The notes beneath the pieces were generated by a model that did not search any database, had not been told where the DNA came from, and saw only the letters and a program-made list of their open reading frames with translations. A stretch of 22,872 nt of DNA, from contig DATFPQ010000161.1 of the NCBI GenBank assembly GCA_035264765.1, positions 1-22,872 on the forward strand, read 5' to 3'. A program made the position numbers and the translations under genes. Positions within the stretch are counted from its first letter, which is position 1. Each line of letters opens with the position of its first letter. This document shows positions 6,846-16,720 of the stretch, piece after piece. Source of the DNA: DATFPQ01 sp035264765 (GTDB lineage Bacteria; Actinomycetota; Actinomycetes; Actinomycetales; Angustibacteraceae).

Positions 6846-7436
6846 GTGAGCGGCTCAGACGGTCGGACGGCGCGGACCACGCCGGTTCCCGCGCAGACCC
6901 AGGGCCTGCTGTTCACCGACGACCTGCCGGTGCTGCCCACCGACGCCGGCTACCGCGGCCCCACCGCGTGCGCGGCCGCCGGGATCACCTACCGCCAGCT
7001 GGACTACTGGGCCCGCACCGGGCTGGTCGAGCCGTCCGTTCGCGGGGCCAGCGGCTCCGGCAGCCAGCGCCTCTACAGCTTCCGCGACATCCTGGTCCTG
7101 AAGATCGTCAAGCGGCTGCTCGACACCGGGGTCTCGCTGCAGCAGATCCGGACCGCCGTCGAGCACCTGCGCGAGCGCGGCGTCGACGACCTGGCCCAGA
7201 TCACCCTGATGAGCGACGGCGCCAGCGTGTACGAGTGCACGTCGACCGACGAGGTCATCGACCTGGTCCAGGGCGGTCAGGGTGTCTTCGGCATCGCCGT
7301 CGGCCGGGTGTGGCGCGAGGTGGAGGGCGAGCTGGCGCAGCTGCCCAGCGAGCGCCCGCACGACGACACGGTCGCCGGGGAAGACCACCCCGGCGACGAG
7401 CTGTCGGTCCGGCGTCGGGTCCGCAAGACCGGCTGA
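6846..7436 (+). CDS. MerR-family transcriptional regulator (Rv1830-like)
   Basis: The MerR DNA-binding domain covers about residues 36-110: RGPTACAAAGITYRQLDYWARTGLVEPSVRGASGSGSQRLYSFRDILVLKIVKRLLDTGVSLQQIRTAVEHLRERG. The C-terminal part (about 115-175) has a mixed helical/strand pattern and no metal-binding cysteine set. Length is 196 residues. A strong AGGAGG about 7 nt upstream fixes the GTG start at 6846. Position after the nuclease and before gcvP equals Rv1830, which is implicated in growth and division control; the ligand is unknown. The gene has its own promoter (6719-6747). Its stop codon lies in a short repeat. Confidence 0.88.
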   Translation: MSGSDGRTARTTPVPAQTQGLLFTDDLPVLPTDAGYRGPTACAAAGITYRQLDYWARTGLVEPSVRGASGSGSQRLYSFRDILVLKIVKRLLDTGVSLQQIRTAVEHLRERGVDDLAQITLMSDGASVYECTSTDEVIDLVQGGQGVFGIAVGRVWREVEGELAQLPSERPHDDTVAGEDHPGDELSVRRRVRKTG

Positions 7437-7478
7437 GCAGCCCCCCTGAGCAGACCCGGCTGAGCACGCCCGGCTGAG
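7429..7478. repeat. Three CCGGCTGAG repeats at the MerR gene 3' end
   Basis: CCGGCTGAG occurs at 7429-7437 (containing the stop codon), 7456-7464 and 7470-7478. The intervening sequence also contains CCTGAGCAG. This looks like small-scale duplication of the gene terminus, similar to that seen after ftsR. Confidence 0.5.
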
Positions 7479-7550
7479 ACCGCGCTGGGACGACGCTGAC
7501 ACCGCGGTCCTGCTCCAGGTGCCTGCGCGGGCCGGAGTGCCGTCCGGTAG

Positions 7551-7556
7551 TACCCT
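7551..7556 (+). promoter_or_regulatory. -10-like box TACCCT upstream of the glycine riboswitch
   Basis: TACCCT ends about 14 nt before the first paired bases of the riboswitch, so transcription would start near 7563 and include the whole aptamer. The -35 region (7528-7533) is not recognisable. Confidence 0.4.
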
Positions 7557-7564
7557 GGACCTGC

Positions 7565-7719
7565 CGTCGACACCGCGTGGGAGAGTCCGCGCCGGACCGA
7601 AGATCGGACCGGCACCGGACGCCGAAGGGGCAACACTCCCCAGAACCTCTCAGGCACCAGGACCATGCGGGACAGGCAGCTCTGGAGCCCGGGTCCCCGG
7701 GTGACAGAGGGGGAGGCCA
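7565..7719 (+). ncRNA. Glycine riboswitch (one aptamer plus ghost-aptamer hairpin)
   Basis: The conserved glycine aptamer elements appear in order: GGGAGAGTCC (7579-7588), GCCGAAGGGGCAA (7621-7633), CCTCTCAGGCACCAGGACC (7646-7664) and CAGCTCTGGAG (7677-7687). An internal hairpin with GGACC/GGTCC-like arms extends the first stem. Downstream, CTCTG (7680-7684) can pair with CAGAG (7705-7709) around a GC hairpin (7688-7701), and the region ends in TGACAGAGGGGGAGG. That ending resembles the last strand of the second aptamer of tandem actinobacterial riboswitches, but the second core is absent. It therefore looks like a singleton with a ghost aptamer. It precedes gcvP, the expected target, and should raise GcvP when glycine is high. 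Confidence 0.9.
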
Positions 7720-7730
7720 CCTACCAGGGT

Positions 7731-7749
7731 CCGGCGGTTCGGCCGCCGG
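7731..7749 (+). promoter_or_regulatory. GC hairpin in the expression platform before gcvP
   Basis: CCGGCGG at 7731-7737 and CCGCCGG at 7743-7749 form a 7-bp stem with a 5-nt loop. GGTCCGG (7729-7734 plus flank) could alternatively pair with the CCGGAG Shine-Dalgarno region at 7760-7765. These mutually exclusive pairings would suit control of translation initiation, but this is inferred from base pairing only. Confidence 0.4.
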
Positions 7750-7771
7750 CAAGTCCCTTCCGGAGCCTCTC

Positions 7772-10714
<2,943 letters not shown>

Positions 10715-10732
10715 GCTGCGCCTCCTGGGGGA

Positions 10733-10789
10733 CGTTGCTCCACGGGAGCCGCTCGCCGGCGACCGGCAAGCGGCTCCCGTGGAGCAACG
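10733..10789. terminator. 21-bp perfect inverted repeat between gcvP and the HAD gene
   Basis: Arms 10733-10753 and 10769-10789 are perfect reverse complements around a 15-nt loop, and the outer part of each arm is the GGAGCAAC/GTTGCTCC motif. A further GGAGCAAC follows at 10800-10807. It lies 18 nt after the gcvP stop and 34 nt before the end of the convergent HAD gene, so a bidirectional terminator is the simplest reading. There is no U-run. Confidence 0.7.
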
Positions 10790-10823
10790 CGGTCTGCGCG
10801 GAGCAACAGAAGTCCGGCACGCG

Positions 10824-11357
10824 TCAGGTGCGGCCCTCGACCTGCTGCGCCCTGCGCATGAGGCGCTGGCCGTCGGCGTTCCCGCGCTGCCCGGTCTGCC
10901 AGTCGGCGAAGAAGACCTGCCCGCTGACCAGCGGCGGCCGGGCCGCGCGCACCGCGTCCACCACCTCTGGGTCGTCGTCGACGAACGTCACGACGTCCTG
11001 GCGGCGCGCCAGCGACCGCAACACACCCAGCTTCAGCCGGGTGGCGGGGGAGCGGTCGTGGTCCGGCCGCAGCAGCAGCTCGCCCGGAGGCAGGCCGTGG
11101 CGGTCCAGCCAGTCCGCCGTCGGGCGGCGTAGCCGCTCCGGCCGGCCGCTGAGGTACACCACCGTCAGGCCGGCGTCCGCGCACTGGTGTGCCATGGTGA
11201 TGCCGGTGGGCAGCGCGGGGTCGTCCGCGGCCGCGGCGAAGAAGGCGTCCCAGTCCCGCCGCACCAGGTGGTGCCGACGGTGCGCGACGTCGGCCAGCAC
11301 GCCGTCGACGTCGAACACCGCCAGTCCATGCACCACGGCACTGTAGGCACCGGCCAC
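10824..11357 (-). CDS. HAD-family phosphatase, polynucleotide-kinase-phosphatase-like
   Basis: A compact HAD hydrolase of 177 residues. Motif I is DVDGVLAD (about residues 16-23, with the nucleophile and acid Asp pair), motif II is LSGRPERLR, and the acidic motif IV is FVDDDPEVVDA. The HRRHH...RDWDAFF region after motif I resembles the phosphatase domain of PNKP-type enzymes. Which phosphate ester it cleaves cannot be said from sequence. GTG at 11357 was taken as start; a second GTG at 11336 (VVHGLAVFDVDG) would trim 7 residues, and neither has a clear Shine-Dalgarno site. It is divergent from the ligase gene at 11399, with only 41 nt between them, so their promoters must overlap. Confidence 0.8.
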   Translation of the reverse strand: MAGAYSAVVHGLAVFDVDGVLADVAHRRHHLVRRDWDAFFAAAADDPALPTGITMAHQCADAGLTVVYLSGRPERLRRPTADWLDRHGLPPGELLLRPDHDRSPATRLKLGVLRSLARRQDVVTFVDDDPEVVDAVRAARPPLVSGQVFFADWQTGQRGNADGQRLMRRAQQVEGRT

Positions 11358-11398
11358 AGGGGTCGCCTGGCGACGCCGACTCTGGTTGGGTCACCGTC

Positions 11399-12889
11399 AT
11401 GGGCGACGACGTCGTGAGCACCGTGTACACCCGCGAGCAGCGCCAGCGCTACCGCGAGAAGGTGCGCCAGTGCCTCGACGTGTTCGAGCGGATGCTGGCC
11501 GAGTCCAGCTTCGAGTTCGAGCGGCCGCTCACCGGGCTGGAGATCGAGCTGAACCTGGTCGACAGCGACTTCCTTCCCGCGATGTCGAACGCCGCCGTGC
11601 TGGAGTCCATCGCCGACCCCGACTTCCAGACCGAGCTCGGGCAGTTCAACATCGAGCTCAACGTGCCCCCGCGGCCGCTGCCCGGCGACTCCGCCCTCGA
11701 GCTGGAGGAGAGCCTGCGGCGCAGCCTGAACATGGCCGAGGCCAGGGCGGCGGCGGCCGGAGCGCACATCGTGATGATCGGCATCCTGCCGACGTTGATG
11801 CAGGACACCTTCGACACCGAGTGGATGAGCCCCAACCCGCGGTACGCGCTGCTCAACGAGTCGGTCTTTGCGGCCCGCGGCGAGGACCTTCTGCTGGACA
11901 TCGCCTCGCCGACCGGGTCGGAGCGGGTGACCGCGTACGCCGACACGATCGCGCCCGAGTCGGCGTGCACCTCGGTGCAGCTGCACCTGCAGGTCAGCCC
12001 GCGTCAGTTCCCGCGTGCCTGGAACGCCGCGCAGGCACTGGTCGGACCGCAGCTCGCCCTGGGTGCCAACTCGCCGTTCCTGTTCGGGCGGCAGCTGTGG
12101 GCCGAGACGCGGACCGAGCTGTTCCTGCAGGCCACGGACACCCGGTCGATCGAGCTGAAGAACCAGGGCGTGCGGCCGCGGGTCTTCTTCGGGGAGCGGT
12201 GGATCACCTCCATCTTCGACCTGTTCGAGGAGAACGTGCGCTACTTCCCGGCGCTGCTGCCCGAGGTCAGCGACGAGGACCCGGTTGCGGTGCTGGACGC
12301 GGGGAAGGCGCCCCGGCTGCAGGAGCTGCGGCTGCACAACGGCACGATCTACCGCTGGAACCGGCCCATCTACGACATCGGATCGGGCCGTCCGCACCTG
12401 CGGGTCGAGAACCGGGTGCTGCCCGCGGGCCCCACGGTGGTCGACGTCATGGCGAACTCGGCGTTCTACTACGGCGCGATGCGCGTGCTCATGGAGCAGG
12501 ACCGGCCGGTCTGGACCAAGATGAGCTTCGCGACGGCGGAGTCGAACTTCACCGAGTGCGCGCGCCGCGGGATGTCGGCGAACCTGTACTGGCCGGGCTT
12601 CGGCGAGGTGCCGGCGGAGGAGCTCGTACTACGGCATCTGTTGCCGGTCGCGCACGAGGGGTTGGAGCGCTGGGGCGTCTCCCAGCGGGTGCGCGACCGT
12701 TACCTGGGCATCATCGAGGACCGGTGCAAGAGTGGGCGCAACGGTGCAGAGTGGCAAGTGTCGACGGTCCAAGCGCTGGAGTCCCGCGGGGCGAACCGGT
12801 TGACCGCGCTGCGGGAGATGTTGCGGCTCTATGCCGAACGGATGCACAGCAACGAGCCGGTGCACACGTGGGACCTGCCGGCGGCTTAG
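11399..12889 (+). CDS. Glutamate-cysteine ligase-like (GCS2 family) enzyme
   Basis: The GCS2 fold forms an amide bond between the gamma-carboxylate of glutamate and an amine using ATP. Signature stretches are LTGLEIELNLVD (about residue 45), TELGQFNIELNVPPR (about 80), APESACTSVQLHLQVSP (about 183), GANSPFLFG, and PHLRVENRVLPAGPTVVD. The product has 496 residues, longer than the YbdK-type (about 370). It belongs to an actinobacterial group annotated only as GCS2 family, so the amine substrate is unknown. A mycothiol, ergothioneine (EgtA) or gamma-glutamyl amide role would be speculation, because no egt or msh genes are nearby. ATG at 11399 was used; GTG at 11414 (VSTVYTREQ) is possible. Neither has a good Shine-Dalgarno site. 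Confidence 0.83.
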   Translation: MGDDVVSTVYTREQRQRYREKVRQCLDVFERMLAESSFEFERPLTGLEIELNLVDSDFLPAMSNAAVLESIADPDFQTELGQFNIELNVPPRPLPGDSALELEESLRRSLNMAEARAAAAGAHIVMIGILPTLMQDTFDTEWMSPNPRYALLNESVFAARGEDLLLDIASPTGSERVTAYADTIAPESACTSVQLHLQVSPRQFPRAWNAAQALVGPQLALGANSPFLFGRQLWAETRTELFLQATDTRSIELKNQGVRPRVFFGERWITSIFDLFEENVRYFPALLPEVSDEDPVAVLDAGKAPRLQELRLHNGTIYRWNRPIYDIGSGRPHLRVENRVLPAGPTVVDVMANSAFYYGAMRVLMEQDRPVWTKMSFATAESNFTECARRGMSANLYWPGFGEVPAEELVLRHLLPVAHEGLERWGVSQRVRDRYLGIIEDRCKSGRNGAEWQVSTVQALESRGANRLTALREMLRLYAERMHSNEPVHTWDLPAA

Positions 12890-12933
12890 CGGCGACCGAC
12901 CTGCCCTGGTGGACCGCGACGGCTGGTAGGGGC

Positions 12934-13806
12934 TCAGTCGCCCTCGATCAGCCGGCGCGCGACGTCGCCGTAGCTCTCGCTCTCGCCGACCTCGACGAGC
13001 CGCACCGGGCGCAGCCCGGCGTCCACCAGCGCCTCGACCATGGCGCGCTGCTCGCTCGACGTGCTGCGGCCGTGCAGGATCACGGGGTGCGCCGCGGCCG
13101 CGTAGGCTCTGACCACGGCGAGCGCCACCCGCTCGCGCAGGGCTGCGTCGCGGACCACGCCGCTGCCGCGCACCGCCTGGTCGAACAGGTCGGTGCGAAT
13201 GACGGCCGCCCGGGTCAGCCGCTCGGCCAGCTGCTGTGCCACCACGCCGGTTCTCTTGCCGTCGAGCACGAGGATTCCCGGCCACGGAACGTCTCGCGGC
13301 GAACCGTGGCCGGCTTCGGGCGCCACCTCGTCTCCCACCGTGCGGTCCACTGAACCCGTGCAGCCGCCAGGGCAGGGGGCTGGCGGCGGCGCCACCAGGC
13401 GCCGGACGAGCCGCACGACCGCGTGGGACTGCCGGCGCAGGGTGCCGTCCGCGGCAGGCCACCACCAGCCCAGCGTGAGGACGTCCGGCACCTGAACCTC
13501 CAGCACGAGGCCGACGCGGTGGCCCCCGATGCTGCCGAACACCCCGGCGTCCCCCTCCCGGAAGGTGAGCGCGTCCCCGCCCGTCGACGTCGCGACGAGC
13601 AGCACGCCGCCGTCGGTCCGGTACATGCGCGTGGCCTCCGCATGGTGCAGCCCGGCGTGCGGTGCCCAGGACTCGTAGTCGAAGGTCACCGACCCGTCTG
13701 GTTCAGCCTGAACCGCCACCCGGACCGCGTACCCGCCCTGGTCCGGTCCCTCGCCCTCGCCCCAGAAGACCCCCGGGGACGCCGCGAGGAGGTCCAGCAC
13801 GCTCAT
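12934..13806 (-). CDS. Two-domain protein: lipocalin/nitrobindin-like N-terminus, P-loop-like C-terminus
   Basis: I do not recognise the full-length protein (290 residues). The first 130 residues are strand-rich: FWGEGEG near residue 14, then LHHAEATRMYRTDGGVLLVATS, recalling the 'TWEGEGEG ... LHAETGFWR' pattern of FABP-like heme-binding (nitrobindin) barrels. A Pro/Gly/Cys-rich linker (about 135-175) follows. The C-terminal domain begins GILVLDGKRTGVVAQQLAERLTRAAVIRTDLF, which looks like a P-loop kinase start whose GxxGxGK[ST] loop has been shortened to DGKRTG. AAAHPVILHGRS and LRPVRLVEV then follow the P-loop-kinase pattern. An AAGGAG site fixes the ATG. The gene lies 30 nt after the histidine phosphatase gene on the same strand, so they are probably co-transcribed. 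The two domain assignments are inferences. Confidence 0.72.
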   Translation of the reverse strand: MSVLDLLAASPGVFWGEGEGPDQGGYAVRVAVQAEPDGSVTFDYESWAPHAGLHHAEATRMYRTDGGVLLVATSTGGDALTFREGDAGVFGSIGGHRVGLVLEVQVPDVLTLGWWWPAADGTLRRQSHAVVRLVRRLVAPPPAPCPGGCTGSVDRTVGDEVAPEAGHGSPRDVPWPGILVLDGKRTGVVAQQLAERLTRAAVIRTDLFDQAVRGSGVVRDAALRERVALAVVRAYAAAAHPVILHGRSTSSEQRAMVEALVDAGLRPVRLVEVGESESYGDVARRLIEGD

Positions 13807-13836
13807 CCAGGACTCCTTGGGGCCGACCCGTTCAGG

Positions 13837-14430
13837 TCAGTCGGTCACCGGCACGTTCCAGCTGGCGATTGCCGGGACGTCGTGCTGCGAGCCCAGCATG
13901 CTCACCGTGGCGGGGTCGAGGAGCAGCTGCGCGCCCATGCACGGGTCGACGTCCAGCCACACCGTCGTCAGCACCCGCAGCGCGTGCCCGTGCCCGACGA
14001 GCACCACGTCGCCGTGCTCGAGCTCGGGGCGCACGCGTTCCAACACGGCCCCCGCTCTGGATGCGACCTGCTCCAGCGACTCGCCCGGCGTGTCGCCCGG
14101 GACGACCCCGTTCCGGAAGACGGTCCACCCCGGCTCGGTGGTCTGGCGGATCTGCGGAGTCGTGAGCCCCTCGTACCCGCCGTAGTCCCACTCCTGAAGG
14201 TTGTCGTCGAGAACGACGTCGGCGAGCCCGGCGAGCTCAGCGGTACGGCGGGCGCGCTCGAGCGGGCTGACCAGGACGAGCCGCGGGTCGAGCATGGAGG
14301 ACCAGGTCCGCAAGGCCCTGGCCTGCTCCTCGCCTTCGGCCGTCAGGGCGACGTCGGTGCGGCCGGTGTGTCGCCCGGTGCGGGACCACTCGGTCTGACC
14401 GTGACGCAACAGGATCAGCCGGCCGGTCAT
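13837..14430 (-). CDS. Histidine phosphatase family protein
   Basis: This is a phosphoglycerate-mutase-like histidine phosphatase of 197 residues. The phospho-acceptor motif RHGQTEW is at residues 9-15, the arginine-bearing SPLERARRTAELAG follows at about 60-75, the acidic residues are in LQEWDYGGYEGLT (about 85), and the second histidine is in LVGHGHALRVL (about 150). Closest in pattern are broad-specificity or acid phosphatases (CobC/GpmB class). The substrate is not evident. The ATG at 14430, with GGAAG upstream, places RHG at the usual distance from the N-terminus; the longer open frame upstream adds an Arg/Pro-rich stretch that is not family-like. It is first in a likely two-gene unit. 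Confidence 0.88.
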   Translation of the reverse strand: MTGRLILLRHGQTEWSRTGRHTGRTDVALTAEGEEQARALRTWSSMLDPRLVLVSPLERARRTAELAGLADVVLDDNLQEWDYGGYEGLTTPQIRQTTEPGWTVFRNGVVPGDTPGESLEQVASRAGAVLERVRPELEHGDVVLVGHGHALRVLTTVWLDVDPCMGAQLLLDPATVSMLGSQHDVPAIASWNVPVTD

Positions 14431-14567
14431 GACCGACTTCCGCTGCCGGACTGCAGGCTGGCGAGCGGCCCGCCGGCGCGGGAAGGGCGATATGGCCGGG
14501 TGGGGGCGGGGGGCATGGCCCCATCGTGCCGGAGCAGGGCGTCGGTGTCGCAGCGGCGCGATGGCCG

Positions 14568-14575
14568 GGAGCAAC
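14568..14575 (+). repeat. Solo GGAGCAAC motif
   Basis: This is a single copy of the octamer that forms the dyads after der and gcvP. Here it lies in a divergent promoter region about 30 nt upstream of the -35 of the secreted-protein gene. Confidence 0.4.
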
Positions 14576-14605
14576 GTGCGCACTCGTCCCGGTTTCCCGA
14601 AACGC

Positions 14606-14635
14606 TTGCGGATGATCTTTCCCGGTACCTACCGT
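14606..14635 (+). promoter_or_regulatory. Promoter for the secreted repeat protein (TTGCGG, 18 nt, TACCGT)
   Basis: TTGCGG at 14606-14611 and TACCGT at 14630-14635 are 18 nt apart. The -10 is identical to the one at 6742-6747. Initiation near 14642 gives a leader of about 32 nt ending in GAAGGGG and the ATG at 14674. TTTCCCG occurs twice near the -35 (14593-14599 and 14618-14624) and could be a regulator site. Confidence 0.55.
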
Positions 14636-14673
14636 GCTGGCACGTCGCTCGGACGTCATCGAAGGGGTTCACC

Positions 14674-16038
14674 ATGAACGTCCGTTGGGACGCTGCTGTC
14701 GGCCGTGCACGAAGCTGGCGGGTGCTGGGCCTGGCCGCCCTCGTCGTCTCCGTTCCCGCGGTGGTGGTGGCGGCACCATCATCGGGAGCGCGACCCGGCG
14801 CAGCGGAGCCGGCCATGGCGCACGGGGCGCACTCCTTCCCCGACCTCGCGGCGGCGTCCCGCCCGGGTGCGGTGCAGCCGGCCGCTGTCACGTCAGCAAC
14901 CGACCTCGCGCTGGAGCTGCAGAAGCTGCTGGGCCAGCACGCCGTCCTGGCCGCCGAGCTGATGCGCAGCCGGATGCGCGACGACCCTGATCTGGCGCAG
15001 GCCGCCAACGCCGCCGTGGGCAAGAACACTCGCGACATGGCCGCAGTCGTGGCGGGTTTGGGCGGTCCGCAGGCCGCTCAGGGCTTCTCCACGCAGTGGT
15101 CCACGCACGTCGCCGCGCTCTTCAACTACGCGCGCGGCCTCGCCACCGACGACCGCCAGGCGCGCGACCAGGCCAAGTCGACTCTGCTCACCTACGAGGG
15201 CAGGGTCGGCCGCGACATGGAGGCCAGTACTGGCGGGGCGTTGTCGGCCGATGAGGTGACCAAGGCGCTCACCATGCACGTCAACGAGCTGATCGAGGAG
15301 GCGGACGCCTTCAAGGCCGGCGACTACACGCGCGTGTACACGGTGCAGCGGCACGCCCACGACCACATGTTCGAGCTCGGTGCCACCATGGCGGCCGGCT
15401 TCAGCAAGGCCGCCGGCAGACCGACGTCCGGCTTGGACGGCGCCCGGTGGCGGCTGCGGTCCTCGCTGGCGAAGGCTCTGAGCGAGCACGCGGTGCTGAC
15501 CGTCCAGGCGATGCGGGCGCGGGTCAGAAACGCGCCCGAGTTCGCGGCGGTTGCCGCCGCGCTCGACGCCAACACCGGCGACCTCGCCGGGACCATCGGC
15601 GCCGTCTACGGCGACCAGGCGGGCGAGCGGTTCCAGTCCCTGTGGGCCGACCACCTGGATGCCTTCATGGCCTATGCCGACGCGGCCCGCGGGAACGACG
15701 CGGCGGCTCGCGAGAAGGCGAAGAGCACGCTGTCCGGCTTCCAGGGCGACTTCGCGAAGTTCCTGGACCAGGCGAGCGACGGCAAGCTGCCGGCGTCGTC
15801 CCTCGCGGCGGCCTTCGCCGAGCACGACGACATGCTGCTCGAGCAGGTCGACGCCTACGCCGCCAAGTCCTACCCCCAGGCGCACGACCTGGCTTACGAC
15901 GCCTACCAGGACGTGTTCGGCATGTCGACCTCGTTCGCTGGGGCGATCGCCGACGTGGCCGGCTCACGCCTGCCGCTGGGTGGGGCGCAGACCGGTGGTG
16001 GTGGGACGGCGATGGAGGGTCATCCGCATGGCGGGTGA
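14674..16038 (+). CDS. Secreted protein with two copies of an all-helical domain
   Basis: The 454-residue product has a signal peptide (RSWRVLGLAALVVSVPAVVVAAPSSGA, cleavage probably near residue 35-40). A flexible stretch with AHGAHSF follows, then two domains of about 155 residues. Equivalent motifs in copies 1 and 2 are LGQHAVLAAELMRSRM and LSEHAVLTVQAMRARV; FSTQWSTHVAALFNYARG and FQSLWADHLDAFMAYADA; AKSTLLTYEGRVGRDME and AKSTLSGFQGDFAKFLD; and MHVNELIEEADAFKAGDYTRVY and EHDDMLLEQVDAYAAKSYPQAH. The recurring His residues could bind metal. The same repeat appears in Firmicute proteins annotated, loosely, as copper amine oxidase N-terminal domain; no catalytic domain is present here. GAAGGGG precedes the ATG. 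There is no LPXTG signal. The gene overlaps the sortase gene by 11 nt, and the C-terminus is Gly/His-rich (MEGHPHGG). Confidence 0.85.
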   Translation: MNVRWDAAVGRARSWRVLGLAALVVSVPAVVVAAPSSGARPGAAEPAMAHGAHSFPDLAAASRPGAVQPAAVTSATDLALELQKLLGQHAVLAAELMRSRMRDDPDLAQAANAAVGKNTRDMAAVVAGLGGPQAAQGFSTQWSTHVAALFNYARGLATDDRQARDQAKSTLLTYEGRVGRDMEASTGGALSADEVTKALTMHVNELIEEADAFKAGDYTRVYTVQRHAHDHMFELGATMAAGFSKAAGRPTSGLDGARWRLRSSLAKALSEHAVLTVQAMRARVRNAPEFAAVAAALDANTGDLAGTIGAVYGDQAGERFQSLWADHLDAFMAYADAARGNDAAAREKAKSTLSGFQGDFAKFLDQASDGKLPASSLAAAFAEHDDMLLEQVDAYAAKSYPQAHDLAYDAYQDVFGMSTSFAGAIADVAGSRLPLGGAQTGGGGTAMEGHPHGG

Positions 16039-16720
16039 CGTTCCGTCCGGACGGCGACCGCGCCGCGCCGCGCCGGCGATGGCGCGGCTGGCGGCGACGG
16101 CGGTACTGCTGACCGTCGCCGGCTGTGCCGCCGGCCAGCAGTCAGCGGCCCCGCCGCAGGGCGCGTCCTCGACGGCGACCGCGTCCCGGACCGCAGCCTC
16201 GACCGCATCACCTACGCCGAGCCGCACGGCGGAGCCGGGCCGGGTGGCCCCGTACCGGTCCAGCCGCAAGTTCAGGGCCGTCGCCCCCCCAGTTCGCCTG
16301 CGCATCCCGGCGATCGGCGTCAACAGCACGTTGGCCCGACTGGGGCGCGCCAAGGACGGCACCGTCGAGGTCCCGCGACGCTGGGAGCAGGCCGGCTGGT
16401 ACTCCGGCGGCTTCCGCCCCGGGCAGCCCGGTCCGGCCGTGCTGCTGGGGCACGTGGACTCGCATACCGGCCCGGCTGTCTTCTACGACCTGCGGCGGCT
16501 GCGTCCCGGCGAGACCGTGCTCGTCGACCGCGCAGACTCCTCCACCGCGCGGTTCCGGGTCACGCGGGTCGAGCGCTACCGCAAGACGCGCTTCCCGAGC
16601 GACCTCGTGTACTTCCCGACGCTCGAGCCGTCGCTGCGGCTGGTGACGTGCGGCGGCTCGTTCGACCCGGCGAGTGGTCATTACCGCGACAATGTCATCG
16701 TCCTCGCCACGGCGGCGTAG
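16028..16720 (+). CDS. Class F sortase, predicted lipoprotein
   Basis: Sortases are membrane-associated transpeptidases acting outside the membrane on sorted proteins. The N-terminus (230-residue product) has a lipobox TVAGC with the lipid-modified Cys33 after MARLAATAVLL, then a Ser/Thr/Ala/Pro-rich linker. The sortase domain spans about 88-228. Catalytic residues are His142 (LLGHVDS), Cys208 (LVTCGGSFD) and Arg220 (YRDNVIVLA). RIPAIGVNSTLARLGRAKDGTVEVP is typical of class F. A lipid anchor instead of a transmembrane helix is a less common arrangement. The ATG at 16028 has GGAGGG 8 nt upstream and overlaps the previous gene. A start at Met18 would also keep the lipobox. The next gene overlaps its 3' end. 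No LPXTG-type substrate is seen in the window. Confidence 0.9.
   Translation: MAGDVPSGRRPRRAAPAMARLAATAVLLTVAGCAAGQQSAAPPQGASSTATASRTAASTASPTPSRTAEPGRVAPYRSSRKFRAVAPPVRLRIPAIGVNSTLARLGRAKDGTVEVPRRWEQAGWYSGGFRPGQPGPAVLLGHVDSHTGPAVFYDLRRLRPGETVLVDRADSSTARFRVTRVERYRKTRFPSDLVYFPTLEPSLRLVTCGGSFDPASGHYRDNVIVLATAA

Noticed and set aside
7577..7771. Longer GcvP N-terminus starting at GTG 7577
   Set aside because: These 65 codons are the riboswitch sequence; the residues are unlike any GcvP N-terminus.
13423..14673. N-terminal extension of the secreted protein frame by about 417 codons
   Set aside because: It is antisense to the histidine phosphatase and two-domain genes. The ATG at 14674 has a good Shine-Dalgarno site and is followed at once by a signal peptide.
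15724..15810. LPASS in the secreted protein as a possible sortase signal
   Set aside because: It lies inside the second helical domain and is not followed by a hydrophobic helix and basic tail.
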